Origin: Argyresthia goedartella
Taxonomy: Eukaryota > Arthropoda > Insecta > Lepidoptera > Argyresthiidae
DNA: 64,000 nucleotides
Direction of reading: 5' to 3'
Assembly (NCBI GenBank): GCA_949825045.1
Contig: OX463813.1
Coordinates: forward strand, 28,688,001 to 28,752,000
A model generated the notes under the pieces. The model searched no databases and was not told the DNA's origin. It worked only from the letters and a program-made list of their open reading frames with translations. The position numbers were made by a program, and so were the translations under genes. Each line of letters starts with the position of its first letter. Position 1 is the first letter of the stretch. Below, in pieces: positions 30,930-42,604 of this stretch.

Positions 30930-31865
30930 TTTGATCTTGATGGAAGATATGTGTTACCTGATGTGCGGAAGTATATTAGTCAAGTTAGGAATGACAGCGC
31001 CAGATCGTGGAATAAATGACGCATTTAATCGAGAATTGCAACGGGAACGTGAATATGATCGACAAGAATTAGGCCAATCCGTTCAAAATAATGTACAGAT
31101 GTAGTGAATAATCCTTTCCTATCGGCAAAACTCGGAACAACGATAACACCCGAATGGTGCCGATGTGTCTATGAATTACTGTATTATTAAATTACGTGTA
31201 GGTATCAAATAAATCGCATACTTTATTTATCAATGTCAAATGTCAAATTGCCCGTTTGACGGGTACTGAGTGCGAGTGAAGTAGTAAGACAAAAACGAAC
31301 ATTTCCGAGAAAATACGAAAGGAAAGGATTATTCACTACATCTGTATCCCTGTTGAACCGCCAAACAAAAACAAGTGTATGACACATTAATGAAGGAAAT
31401 ATATGATGGAAATGGTGGCACTTACTGGATGCCCCAGGTGGAACTGGGAAAACATTCCTCATGTCATTGATTTTGGCCACTGTTCGTGCGAGATCCGACA
31501 TTGCGGTAGCAGTTGATTTTTCTGGAATAGCAGCCACATTGTTAGAAGGATGCCGTACAGCTCATTCAGTGTTAAAATTGCCGCTAAAGTTTAGCGGCAA
31601 TTTTAGCGGCTAAACCTTCAAAGCACTGAAGAACCGTCATGCAATATTGCGAAACACTCTACAATGGTCAAAGTTTTAGTAGCATCAAAAATCATCATCT
31701 GGGATGAATGCACGATGATACACAAACGCGCATTGTAAGCATTTGACCGAGCATTGAAAGATCTGCGCAATGACTCGAGATTATTTGGAGGTGCAACGAT
31801 TTTACTGTCAGGTGATTTCCGCCAAACACTGCCAGACATTCCGTTGCCGTTAGTCTTGCTAAAGT
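30930..31865 (+). pseudogene. Helitron helicase, fragmented
   Basis: Pieces of a Pif1-like helicase appear in order but in shifting frames: LVKLGMTAPDRGINDAFNRE around 30980-31050; VYDTLMKEIYDGNGG at about 31372-31416; Walker A DAPGGTGKTFLM at about 31430-31465; and, after further damage, IIWDECTMIHKRAL at about 31690-31737 (Walker B DE) and LLSGDFRQTLPD at about 31803-31838. Known Helitron proteins pair this helicase with an N-terminal Rep nuclease, which I do not find. A 26-27-bp inverted duplication with intervening DNA (31094-31346) splits the first two pieces, and a 20-odd-nt inverted copy interrupts the frame near 31590-31613. Non-functional. Confidence 0.8.
31094..31346. repeat. Long-spaced 27-bp inverted repeat inside helicase remnant
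   Basis: 'acagatgtagtgaataatcc' + 'tttcct' at 31095-31120 is exactly complementary to 31320-31345, with one further pair outside. The spacer of about 199 bp is not helicase-like. It looks like either an insertion with inverted ends or an inverted duplication of the helicase edge. Confidence 0.7.
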
Positions 31866-31905
31866 TAACACGACATTATTGACTGTTGGGGCGTCTGCGG
31901 GTAGA

Positions 31906-31982
31906 ACGCTGGCTACCAGCGCCGACTACCTGCGCGGACCGGCGCCAATAGGTGCTGGCAGTCGGCGCTGGTAGCCAGCGGT
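31906..31982. repeat. GC-rich inverted repeat near Helitron 3' end
   Basis: The arm 'cgctggctaccagcgccgac' + 't' (31907-31927) is exactly complementary to 31960-31980. Pairing continues outward (gtaga/tctac) after one mismatch. The spacer is 32 nt. It stands out as GC-rich in AT-rich surroundings and is distinct from the terminal hairpin. Confidence 0.8.
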
Positions 31983-32591
31983 CTACCTGAATACCCACTT
32001 AGGCGGTACGAAGTTCGCCGGGTCAGCTAGTACGTATATAAAATATGGAAGTAAACTGTCCAGCTAGTTCCAGAGGCTGCCAAAAGTTACATAACTGATA
32101 TAGAGTAAGTAAGCAAAGAGTTCCGTTCACCTGACGTTACATAAAATGAATCACAGAGTAAAGCAAATTTATGCAAAGAGTTTCTTTATTTAGCGATATC
32201 CATAGAGCCGCTTTTAAATGATGTTTTTTGTTGCTATTAACAATGTTTATTTACCAACCTGTAATGAATTAAACTCTTTGTGATACAAACATATAGTGCC
32301 CTCTAACGAAAAGTTTGGCGTTTTTTCCCCATCGATGTCTATTCACCCAATTTTATGGTACAAATTTAAGCAAAGATTTTTGTTTATCTCAGGTAACAAC
32401 AATTCAATTTTAAAGGGGTAGTATTAAGATACTTACATATGACTGTAAATCCAGTTTTTTCTGTTTGACAAAATTTCTAAATTGCGCGACTAGAAATATT
32501 AAAACAGCAACTTGAAAACTTTAATTCGAGGAACATAAAATACAAAACGGACGTTGGATTTTATTTAGCCAATAAGTGGTGGCTTCATCGT

Positions 32592-32990
32592 ATTTTTAGG
32601 GTTCCGTACCCGCAGGGTTCCAAACGGGACCCTATTACTAAGACTCCGCTCTCCGTCCGTCCGTCTGTCACCAGGCTGTAACTCACGAACCGACAGTTGA
32701 AATTTTCACAGATGATGTATTTATGTTGCCGCTATAACAACAAATACTAAAAAACAGGATAAAAGAAATATTTAAGGGGGCACCCATACAACAATTCTTT
32801 CAATACCACATACAAACTTATGGATGCACCTGGTTACGTACATGAAGTGTGAAAGTAACCGCACCAATAACTTTGTAAACAATATTTTGCTGTGTAAAAT
32901 CGAAACTATTCACTCCACACCATCGCTTCCATTGAACGGTGGTACGGAACCCTTCGTGCGCGATTTAGACTCGCACTTGACCGGTTTTTT
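32592..32990 (+). repeat. Dispersed repeat R3, full copy
   Basis: Starts 'tttttagggttccgtacccg', ends 'gactcgcacttgaccggttt'. It is the best-preserved R3 here and the reference for the damaged copies at 16424 and 61681. Confidence 0.7.
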
Positions 32991-33069
32991 TCTGTTCATG
33001 ATCATTCGCTCAATAGTTTTTATTCGGTCGGTTTATTATTTCCCATTTTAAAGTCGATTCAAAAGATTA

Positions 33070-33160
33070 ATAATTCATAATTTCTTTATTGCACTAATAA
33101 TATACAGACATTAAGACTCACCTAAAAAAAGTGTACAAAGGCGAGTTTATCTCTAATAAG
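33070..33160 (-). mobile_element. LINE-like 3' tail fragment
   Basis: 'tttctttattgcac' and 'gtacaaaggcgagtttatct' match the inverted tail described at 978-1075. Confidence 0.4.
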
Positions 33161-33644
33161 AGATCTCTTCCAGCAAACCAATTAGGATCAGAAAGGTCGG
33201 TTGCTGAGCAGGTGTACAATATAAAATAAATATACAAGTGGCCACATAAATATTATAAAACATACTCATACATGCTAAACATAACTACATATATAAAGAA
33301 GTTTATAACTGACTTTAGAACCAAATTAAAAACGTAACTTCAGTCAATTATCGGCACTGTCTTTTTCAACAGCATTTAGCTCTTAAAGCTGAATCAGTTA
33401 GTTAATTTGCTTCTATAGACTAACAAAGGGGAGAGATAACTTGAAGACTAAGTTTGCATTTAATTTAATGTTTAGCTCCAGATTTCAACGCCGCAGCCTT
33501 CAGACTTCAGACTTCAGAAACAAAACCTCTGAAACTTCTGGTACTTGAGTGGGGAATAATTTACTGTTTCCTAATTAGCAGTCAGTGGTTGAATTCTGAA
33601 GGCATCTAACAAACTAATAAAACAGTAGATCAATTCTGTATTTC

Positions 33645-33825
33645 TTGACGACCTCTGTTGCGCTGTGTTTGTGGCTCTGCCTGCCATGCGAGAAGTCCCG
33701 GGCTTTAGGTTGTTACAGTCGGTGAAGATCGCTATGTTTCGCCGTAAGCCGTGGCGCCGTGGCGTAAGACGTGCCGCCGTGGCAATGTATGTGCCTGTAT
33801 GTAAATGTTTGTTTGTTTGTATGAC
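33645..33825 (+). mobile_element. SINE S1, rearranged copy
   Basis: Begins 'cttgacgacctctgttgcgc' and ends 'gcaatgtatgtgcctgtatg', as S1 does. The B-box region is altered ('cccgggctttaggttg') and the middle is replaced by unrelated sequence with a small 'gtggcgtaagac' style repetition. Confidence 0.5.
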
Positions 33826-33934
33826 ATATCCCAATTACTTTCAAATTAAAATCATAATCGCATAAAATGACTGCTCTTGTGAAATAGGATAATCGCGTGC
33901 AGGTTGTTAAAACGCCAATTTGACAGCATTACAT

Positions 33935-34100
33935 AGCGTCATGCCTTTTCCCATACGGGGGCCAGAGGCACAATTGTGCCCACTTTGAGCCGGTCATTCA
34001 AAACTCAAGTTTGCGTGACAGGGGGCTAGCCCAACCCTGCAGCTATGGAGTAATGAAGGTTTCCTCACGGTGTTTTGCATCACCGTTAGAACGTCATGAA
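33935..34100 (-). mobile_element. SINE S2 partial copy
   Basis: 'agcgtcatgccttttcccat', 'gagccggtcattcaa', 'gtgacagggggctagccca' and 'catcaccgttagaacgt' are the S2 tail and body on the minus strand. The head is missing. Confidence 0.6.
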
Positions 34101-34234
34101 TTTTAAATGAATTGTGTATTATGTTATGATAGGTGTCAGAGAGTTGCCACTTGCAATAGGTTTGATTTTTGTCACAATTCCTCACTTTCGAGTTGGCGAA
34201 GGGGTCGAGTTATATTTATCTTCCCATATTATAA

Positions 34235-34470
34235 CGTAGCGTCACGTCTTATCCCATACGGGGTGGCAGAGGCAATATTGTGCCCACTTATAGCCATCCC
34301 CGTAGCTATAGAGTAATAAAGGATTCTTCACGATGTTTTCCATCATCGTTAGAATGTCCGTATAATGCATTTGAGATAAATTACTTATCTCATTTGTAAA
34401 CGGTTAGCACCGAGATTCGAACCTATACCCGTGAGAATCAAGCATAAAACCCACTAGACCACGGAGCTCT
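34235..34470 (-). mobile_element. SINE S2, inverted copy with head
   Basis: 'agcgtcacgtcttatcccat' at the left, 'gttttccatcatcgttagaa' in the middle, and the tRNA-like head on the minus strand at the right ('gagattcgaacctatac', 'ctagaccacggagctc'). Confidence 0.65.
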
Positions 34471-34474
34471 GCAT

Positions 34475-35215
34475 ACCCCTTCCCATTACCCATTACGTAC
34501 CTTTAATACAGAGTGTGCATGTGATTCAACTCAAGTGCGTTGTACCTTTTAAAAGGGTAGCCGGGTAAAGGTATTTTTCCAACAGTATTAAAAAATCAAT
34601 AAGATTTGTCAGACCCTTCGGATAGAGTTCGGCCCTTCAACAACAATATGGTGTAGTGCCCTAAGGTCCCTGAGTGGTTTTGAAAAACCACTCTACGTGA
34701 TCGCAAAATTCGAAATATTTAGGAGGCCTGATAATCCATCCATCTGTTCGACAATGCCGGACCGGCCCGACAACGACGTCAGTGGAAGCTTCATACGGGA
34801 TTTGACAAGGTTTTTCACATAAATTGTAATACACGCCATCTAAATACCTCACTTTTAGTTGGGTGCACCCAAAACTTTTTCATAACATTATTTTTTGGCG
34901 TCGTAAATATATATAAATTAAATTTGTTGTTATACGCTGCCATCGCTATCGGTGAGCGATAGGCGCGCCGCAACGCAAGTCACAATCGCAAGTCTGACCC
35001 GGTCCTGCGCACCCGCAATGCTCCCCTAATCTCAGCAACGTGAGCGTGTGGCGGCCTGTACTTACGCGGAACGGAATGTAGCTGCGTGTGTGCGGGACAT
35101 AATGTAACTGCGTGTGTGCAGCCGAGCGCGCGCCTTTCTGTGAGGATTGCCGCGCGTGGTTGTAAACTGTCGTGTCGGTGCCGGGTCGTGGCCGGGCCGG
35201 CCCGGTGAACAAGAG
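34475..35215. other. No recognised gene; GC-rich patch
   Basis: From about 34940 to 35215 the base composition is GC-rich. The minus-strand open frame there (34946-35212) has no motif and ends against the RTE fragment, so it may be the decayed interior of that LINE. Nothing firm. Confidence 0.35.
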
Positions 35216-35221
35216 CTCAAT

Positions 35222-35695
35222 GACGGTTCAGCTTAATGATGGCAACCTTCCATTATCACAGAAGCGGAAACTCGTCGACATGTGTATTCTGCCTATCCTA
35301 ACCTACGGTGCTCAGACATGATCGCTGACGGAGAACCAGAACTCCAGACTCAAGGTTTATCAAAGAGAGATGGAGCGCAGCATAAGAGATGTAAGACTTA
35401 CGGATCATGTAGGAACATGACGCTCCATTGCATCACTGGCATTGCTAACGTAGGCGCAAAGACCGCTAGCCTAAAATGGAAGTGGGCCGGACACGTTTGC
35501 CGCATGCACCCACAGAACTGGGCGAAACTTGCCACCGAATGGGTGCCAAGCGACGGGCACCGGCGTAGGGGTAGGATGGTGGGATGACTGGACAAGTTCC
35601 TGCCAGACTTGGCCGGGGCATCGACTGACAGGAATAAGTGGTCTAAGAAAGGGGAGGCCTTTGCCCAACAGTGGGACATAAAAAAGTGATTCATG
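35222..35695 (+). pseudogene. RTE-like LINE C-terminal fragment
   Basis: Successive pieces match the C-terminal part of RTE-type LINE proteins: VDMCILPILTYGAQ (near 35277-35320), where the expected Trp codon is TGA; SRLKVYQREMERSIRDVRL; KWKWAGHVCRMHPQNW (about 35477-35524), DGHRRRGR, and ATDRNKW-like, GEAFAQQW near the end. Frame changes around 35405-35420 and a stop at about 35586 interrupt it. No polymerase core is present. A 'gtgattcatgatag' tail follows. Confidence 0.7.
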
Positions 35696-36059
35696 ATAGA
35701 AATTAAGGTGCTTGTCCTTCAATTTAGTTATTAACAATATATTTTTTTATTTAGGCAATGAAAGTTATTTTAAAATAATCTTGTCCTAACTGAGGGTGGC
35801 ATAAAAGGTGTTTGCTTCTCATATAAATTGACCAAACAAAATGTGTTCAGGTACGAAATGAATTTAAAAGTCTTCTTTAATCCCAACTGAGGGTTGCATA
35901 AAATAAACTCCCTTGAAAATTAATTTAGCTTGGCAGCACTTGACCGATAAAGGTCCATCCATTAGTGGCTAGTAAAAACCTTATCTTTTAGACTAATGAG
36001 CTCGTCTAACCTTTCTGGAACTAAAATGACAGTTTGAAATCCGACAGCATACCTATACA

Positions 36060-36190
36060 TTTTAGGGTTCCTTACCCTAAGGGTGCCAAATGGGATCCTA
36101 TTCACACAAAATGGGGTATTGAATAACTGGCTAAACGTGGGCGCATTAGTTCCTCTGCCACCCCTTAAAGTAAAATGCGTTGCTCTGTTT
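36060..36190 (+). repeat. R3 and S2 fragments joined
   Basis: 'ttttagggttccttacccta' to 'gggatcctatt' is the R3 start; 'cacacaaaatggggtattga' to 'cctctgccacccctta' is S2 tail. They abut at about 36103. Confidence 0.5.
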
Positions 36191-36611
36191 GATTTAATCG
36201 TTTTTAGGTTTTTTGTTAGTTGAGTTGGGAATTGTGATGCTGGAATGTCTGGAGCCTGTCTAGAAGTTTCCAAGTAGGTAATAAACTAATGAAAGTAAAC
36301 TAAATCTGGACGATTTTGTGAAAAGATAATGGTAAACAAATACGAAACACATTCGAATTATAGTTCGTCGCTTCCTTCTTTAGATATAATTACTATATAC
36401 CAAGTAGTCCCGATCCCGAGGATCCTTATTATGACTATTGTTAAGTAATAAACTCTCCATTAAAAATGACGGTGGTCTAAATATGTTTTCTTAAAATCTC
36501 GTGTTAATTGCCGTTATACCATTAATATACCGATAATACCATTAAATTATTAGTTTTACGAGTCTATCATTATTACTATGAAGCATATTAAACATATTAA
36601 AAATTGAAGCC

Positions 36612-36895
36612 CATTAATGTCCCCACCGAGGGGCACAGGCCTTTACACGGATGCAAGTAATATTAAGCCATACTCCATGACGCTGGCTCGGTGCGGGTTG
36701 ATGGAGGGATTTTATGACCACAACCACGAAGTGATAGTGGCCTGGACGTACAGCTTAACATGTCATCCGAAACACTGAACCTCCGATAATGTACTTAAGA
36801 TAATTTAATTATCTCATTTATACGTGGCCAGGATTCGAAGATGCATCTCCTTTGTGAGAAGCAAGCGGGAAACCCGTTAGACCACGGAGCTCGCA
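36612..36895 (+). repeat. Dispersed repeat R5 plus S2 head
   Basis: 'ccccaccgaggggcacaggc', 'agccatactccatgacgctg' and 'gtgcgggttgatgg' recur at 46110-46205 and, in part, at 63755-63870. From about 36785 an inverted S2 head follows ('tgtacttaagataat', 'agaccacggagctc'). Confidence 0.5.
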
Positions 36896-36899
36896 ATTA

Positions 36900-38065
36900 T
36901 TAGAGTTAAAGGAAACCATTTTCATTTAAGTGCCAGCATACTTTTCTATTATTTACATTAAAATAAAAATTGATCAACGACAAAACAAGCGAGTAAACCT
37001 CGCCAGCGTTTACTATTAACCATCAAGGTCAATATAAACCATGATGATGATTATTTATACAAATTATTTTTTTTTCTACGCCAGCAATTCATACGCATAT
37101 ATCTTCATCCCCTGCAAAATAATACTGGTGAGGATTTGGTCCGACGCAGATGCAACAACTCTGTGCTCGTCGTTCGCGGGACTACTTGGTAAATATATAA
37201 ATAATTATATCTTCGAAGGAAGCGACGAAGTATAATAGTAATTGAACTTCACTTAAGCTAAATCTATTTGATCATCTATTATTTACCCGATAATCGGAGT
37301 CTTCAAGTATGCTTTCACAAATCGACGATAAAACATACGTCAATAAAATTACAGAATAATAATTCAGGTTCCGTGAAAAAAAGAAATTTAACGGTAATTG
37401 CAGAAATAACAACGGAAAATCACTGGGTACAACTTTTTCGACGAAATAATGAAACAATGTTAAAAGCTTATGAAACTAGGCCTTTCTTGGTATTGTGGTA
37501 GATAGGCCTTGGCGAGAATTTATATAAAATAAATGACGGTAACTTAAGTGACATATTATCCGGGCTACTGCGTGTTCTAATACACAAACACAAATATTTC
37601 ATTTAAAAAAACACGCAGCAGTCTGTAAGTGTTGCCATTGTATATTTGCTATCGTTTCTGGCCACGATGCAATTCTTGTAAACGTCCAAAAATATATATA
37701 TTTTGGAACAAGAAGTGGTCCTTATAAAGATGACTCTGCCACATTATTGATTCAAAAGTAGGTAGGTACATTTCGAGCCAAGTTTATTTTGCTCTGAGCG
37801 GGCTATCACCTCTCTCTCTCTCTCTCTCTCTCACCCCCACACAGCCCACTCGAAAATTGGTGCGGAATGGTACAGGTCGCGCCAAGACTCACCCAATACG
37901 AGAAAGAGCGATCCCCCCACACGGCACTCAGATACAGATAAACTTGTCGCGACCTGTATCTACCGCTTCTTTTGATATGACTTTAGAATTGTATTTTTCT
38001 TACTCTAGAAGTGACATTATGCGCCCTAATCTCGTTTTTCTTTCTATTTTTTTTATTGACTTTAT
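36900..38065. other. No recognised gene; CT microsatellite
   Basis: No supported gene. A (CT)n tract lies at about 37810-37833. A 10-nt inverted pair 'acaggtcgcg'/'cgcgacctgt' sits at about 37870 and 37948. Confidence 0.4.
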
Positions 38066-38500
38066 AAAACGTGTGCACCACTGTGCCTCCGCCACCCTGA
38101 ATGGCAAAAGGCTTGACGGTAAGTTTATTTGTTTTGTTTTTCTCAGGAACAGTTATTATTTATTTCCATTTTTCCTATGCCGAAAAAACAGGACACGTAA
38201 CCGAATTAGTATCGAATAAATTCGCATCGCATTCATCATATCGATTTAGCCGAGTTCTTTGCGAGACGAGGGCTAATATCATCAGATAAGGGCGGCGTAG
38301 CGGCCGAGAGGGGTAGGCAGTGACGGTGGTAAGTGGCGGCCACAAGCTCAATTCATAGCGTCACGCCTTTTCCCATACGGTGAGGTAGATGCACCCAGTA
38401 TGGGAAAGGGAGTTCATGATTACTGTAGGACAATAAAACAAAATTGCTTCTTAATTTAACCCTGTTGTAACTGAGTTTTGCAACATCTATTGGTGATTTA

Positions 38501-38672
38501 TTTGACGACCTCCGTGTACTTTCGGTTCGAGGCTCTGCCTCCCAAGCGAGAGGTCACGCGTTCGAATCCCGGCTGGAATGGAAGAAATAAACCCAGGTCT
38601 TCGATGTTTGTCTGTGACGTCGCTATTTCTGGTTCACATGACACAGGGTATCCTAGTGTGGGGTCAGTTCCA
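38501..38672 (+). mobile_element. SINE S1
   Basis: 'gacgacctccgtgtactttc', B-box in 'cgcgttcgaatcccggc', linker, 'gacgtcgctatttctggttc', then 'ggtatcctagtgtgggg'. Immediately after it an R3 internal fragment starts (about 38665-38790). Confidence 0.7.
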
Positions 38673-38790
38673 AATAGAACCCCGCTGTCCGTCCGTCTGT
38701 CCGTCAGCGGGCTGTACTGTATCTCATGAACCGTAATAGCTAGAGTAGTTATTTTCACAGAATGTGTGTTTCTGTTGTCGCTATAGCAAA
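38665..38790 (+). repeat. R3 internal fragment
   Basis: 'ccgctgtccgtccgtctgtc', 'gtatctcatgaaccg' and 'ctgttgtcgctatagca' match R3. Confidence 0.55.
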
Positions 38791-39249
38791 AAATTAATTA
38801 TACGCAATAAGGAAAATCGATGTGGTTTAAAATAAGAACAATTTAAATGACAACCAAAATATTTTTTTCCTACCCAAAATGGGTAAACGATCACCAAAAA
38901 TTGTAGAAAATATCAGGGCAAAATACTGCGGTAGTTTAGGTGAATGGTTTATTCTTCGTGTTAGATTCAACATGTAAGAACAACAAAAATACTTAAAACA
39001 CAAACTTAAGAACACAAAACATAAAAAGAAGTTTGGTGATCATTTATTCAAACACAATTTGGTGGTCTTTTACTAATTCTGGCGGTCGTTTCGAATTGAT
39101 TGGTAGTAATAAAGGTGCGTTTTTGGTGATCGTTTGAACATAAGCCGTTTAATATTGTATGAAATGTTATTTTTCATGATATTCAGTGTCCTTATAACCT
39201 ATCTATGACATACTTTTATCATTTCGTATCCATTTAAAGTCTAACATAT

Positions 39250-39485
39250 TATACACTGACCAGCAATGAAAAAGTTCCACCCACAAAATGCTGACAAACA
39301 CCTCAATATCTCCTAAGACATAGAACCAATATTACGTTTACAATATTTACGTGTTTAATTGGTAATATTCTAATGCGCTGTTAAATGTACTTCAATATTG
39401 TAGACGGCGTCATTAAGCTAACCTTTCCCGTTTAGGAGTAATTTGGTGCTATGTCACTGGAAAATTTTCGTCTCGTCAGTGTATA
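39250..39485. mobile_element. Mariner/Tc1-type MITE
   Basis: The ends 'tatacactgac' and 'gtcagtgtata' are perfect complements and carry TA at their outer edge, the target of Tc1/mariner elements. The 236-bp interior is non-coding. The left end continues 'cagcaatgaaaaagttcc'. Confidence 0.65.
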
Positions 39486-40149
39486 AATAAAAATTACAAA
39501 ATAAAGACACGGAATTCAAATTTGCCAAACGCATCACAATCGATATAAACGTGATGTGATCGGTGTTTCTTAAGCCGAAGTGTCACTTTTTGTCTTTCAT
39601 AAGCCTGCATTGAAAATAATGTTCTGTATCCTCTTTGACTTGAAATAAATTCAATAAGTACGATGATAAACAGGTACTGATTTGGAAATAACTAATCAGC
39701 ACCGGTAATAAACAAAACAAACATGGAGTGTGGCGGTGCTGCGTGGCATGTGACGTGATCCGCCGCCACTTCGACAAAGCGTTTATGCCGCTAACATTTA
39801 CTCCGTGATTTTTAATGTGAGTTCTGTAGTTAAAATGATTGTTTATAACAGTATGTTTATTGTTTTCTATGATATTAGGATGTAAACAGTGAATAGAAAC
39901 GGAAAAAAATACATCGTTATCCTTAATTAAAAAAAGGTGGTACGATACAAGAGATGTATTTTTTTGCGTTTATTCTTATTCTTATATGATGTTACTGAAC
40001 CCATCGAGTGCAAGTCTAACACGCACTTGGCTGTTTTTTTTTGTTTTTGACCTATAGTCGCCATCTGGAAAACACATTTCCTCCCTCCATATCCTCTCAG
40101 TATTTACGAAGCCGACACTCATTTCGTTTCGTCGTCCTGTCCTTGCTTA

Positions 40150-40795
40150 ATTTACTCCATTTTTAAATCGACTTTAAAAACGAGGAGGTTCTCAGTTCGT
40201 CTGTTTTTTGTGTGTGTTTGTTACGCGATTACTCCGTCAATTATGAACCGACTTTGATGATTCTGTTTTGATTGATAGGTCACATACTTCAGAGGTGGTG
40301 CCATACAAATTTTATCAAAATTTATTTAGCGCTTTTTGAACAAAACATAACATAACATAGCGTCAACTTTTCCCATACAGGGTGGCAGAGGCACAATTTT
40401 GTTATTCAATACTCCATTTTTCGTGACAGGGGGCTAGCCCATCGCCGCAGCTATGGAGTAATGAAGGATTCCTAACGATGTTTTCCATCACCGTTAAAAC
40501 ATCCGTATATTGTACTTAAGATACATTAATTATCTCTTTGGTACATGGTCAGAAATCGAACCTGCATCTCCTGTGTGAAAAGCAAGCGTGAAACGCATAA
40601 GACCACGGAGCTTTTTGAAAAAATCAAAAATACAAAAATATATACATTGACGACGTTTTGGTTTGAGGTTCCGTGCAAAAAAAGTTTCGATGAGGACTTT
40701 TCATGTCCATAGACTTCATTCTCATCCATACCGGGAGGGAAGGAAGACTTGAACTAGAAGTCGTTTTTTTTAGTTTTCAACTTGGTGAATTATGA
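40150..40795 (+). repeat. Dispersed repeat R2 carrying a SINE insertion
   Basis: R2 left part (to about 40340) and right part (from about 40620) join to match 52130-52480 continuously. The interruption is a SINE S2. Confidence 0.65.
40343..40612 (-). mobile_element. SINE S2 nested in R2
   Basis: Minus-strand S2: tail at left ('cataacataacatagcgtca'), body ('ggctagcccatcgccgcagc'), head at right ('gaccacggagct'). 'gctttttgaa' flanks both sides (40331-40340 and about 40609-40618) and is a good target-site duplication. Confidence 0.7.
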
Positions 40796-40799
40796 TCTA

Positions 40800-42600
40800 C
40801 TCGTATTAAAGGGGTAAATAAGAATAAATCTGTCTAATATTAGATGACTTGACGTCATTCCATGAAAATAGCAAACGGCGGGGCCAATTTGGAGTAATTA
40901 TTTTTTACCTATGCTTTGAAGTCATAGGAAGGTTTTTATGGAGAGAAAACATGGTAAAACTCAAAGGAAACAGCCAAAAAATCGTAAATTCAGTTCATGC
41001 TTCTGTCAATAGATAGCGGACTGCCGCAGACCACCATACAGAACAACGCCTTTCTACTTTAACCATGTCCCGCACTATGAGCTTATTCCGCCCGCCGCCT
41101 AATGTACGGGATATATGGCACTGTCTGCATATTGTATGGAAGCTACGATTTTTAGAGTTTTACATTTTTTTTACGATTACAATACTTCCTTAATTTTCAC
41201 TTCATTCAACTCGAAAGTAAAAAAAAACATTTATACTACTCCCCCTTTTTATTCACTGAAAACAGTGAAATAAAAAACACTTTTAATCACTTTTTTGGTG
41301 TTTGTATTTAGAACACACCAATATATTAGACCTTCATCTCAATGCTATACATTGCACAAAGAATACTCGCCATAAAAACTCCTTGTGCAAATTAACTTTT
41401 CGAGATTTGATTGGTCGACATTTTCGACAAGGAGTTTAGCATAAGAATAAAAACTTTTTTGTTGTGTGTTCGATTTTGGAATAATTTTGAGCCACGCCGC
41501 GCTCCGCCACCGCCCCTGCCCCCGGGGAACGGAGCTGCGAGCGCCGAGCGTATTTCACGAAATTAGATTGTAGGGTCATAGCAATAAGAACTACGAGAAG
41601 TGAAAATATTTTAATCCCTAGTTATCTACGTTAATTGTGACATAATGAAATTCAGTACATGTTTTTGTCACCGCTAAAGCCTAGAGCTATAATGACTTGC
41701 TTAAGGTAAGATTTTCATGATATATAAAGTGTAATTTTCTAGCAGGTGGTGCGAAAAGTACCGTATTCAATTCTCGAATAAAATGGATTTATATCGAGGG
41801 CCTTGAATCACTCGCGTCGCTCAGGATTCTAACTGTTGAATCTCTCGCTACGCTCCTATTTCAATCATCATGCATCTCTGTTCATCTATAGCCCTCGCTT
41901 TAATCCGTCCTTTATTCAGAAATCTATCTTTATTTGGAAAAAATATCTCTTCGTTACCCCATTTATTGTGATGTTATTAAAATTAATATGATTATTTGCA
42001 AATATTCATAATGCACAAATATAGGGGTCAAGTTACGAGTAACTCAATTTTTCTGTATAAATACCAAACTTATCAATAAAACATTTCATTTCATTCCATT
42101 TAAAATTAAGAACACTCCCAGCACAATAAATGAAAACTTAAGTTAACATTTTGCTGACTTGTTGCTTGATAAGCTGATAACTTTCGAGCCTCTGAATTGA
42201 AAACACTTTCACGGACAGATAGACAGACAGACACACGCAGCACACACATACACACACACACACACACGCTTCAAACTAATAGATCACCTTGTTTTTCGTC
42301 GGGGCTTACAAAAAAGAAAGGCCTTTCAATATGCAAAGTGAGTCTAAGCGAAAAGGAAAATAAAATCTTTTCATCAACCCATTTACCGACGGCAATATTT
42401 TCAATAAGACGACGACGGAATAAGTCCAAAATGCTTGAGATTTCATGAGGTTTACTTAGCCTTACTTCTTCCATTTCCTTATTATTAGGCAAGTGGGGTA
42501 GAAGATTTCCAACATTTCCGTCAAAGCAGCGTTTAAACTGATAACCAAGAATGATTCATAGGACTAGTTACATCATTTGTTTTCAAGTATTTGTTTAAAG
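40800..42600. other. No recognised gene; AC microsatellite
   Basis: No supported gene. There is a GC-rich patch at about 41498-41550, a possible LINE 3' tail 'catttcatttcattcc' at about 42083-42100, and an (AC)n tract at about 42230-42267. Confidence 0.4.
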
Positions 42601-42604
42601 ATAT

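Larger units (their letters stand above)
30462..32030 (+). mobile_element. Helitron remnant
   Basis: The left end TCTATATAAATATATAAAC with 'gtcgtgttagtt' resembles 5' Helitron termini. The right end has a short GGCG/CGCC hairpin (32002-32019) followed by CAGCTAG at 32024-32030 and a flanking T, as Helitrons end in CTRR and insert before T. Between them are broken Pif1-type helicase motifs, while the Rep/HUH part is missing. The base before the left end is T rather than the expected A, so the 5' boundary is less sure than the 3' one. Confidence 0.75.

Noticed and set aside
34946..35212. Host exon in the GC-rich patch
   Set aside because: No motif or convincing splice-site pair. It adjoins the RTE-like fragment and could be its decayed interior.
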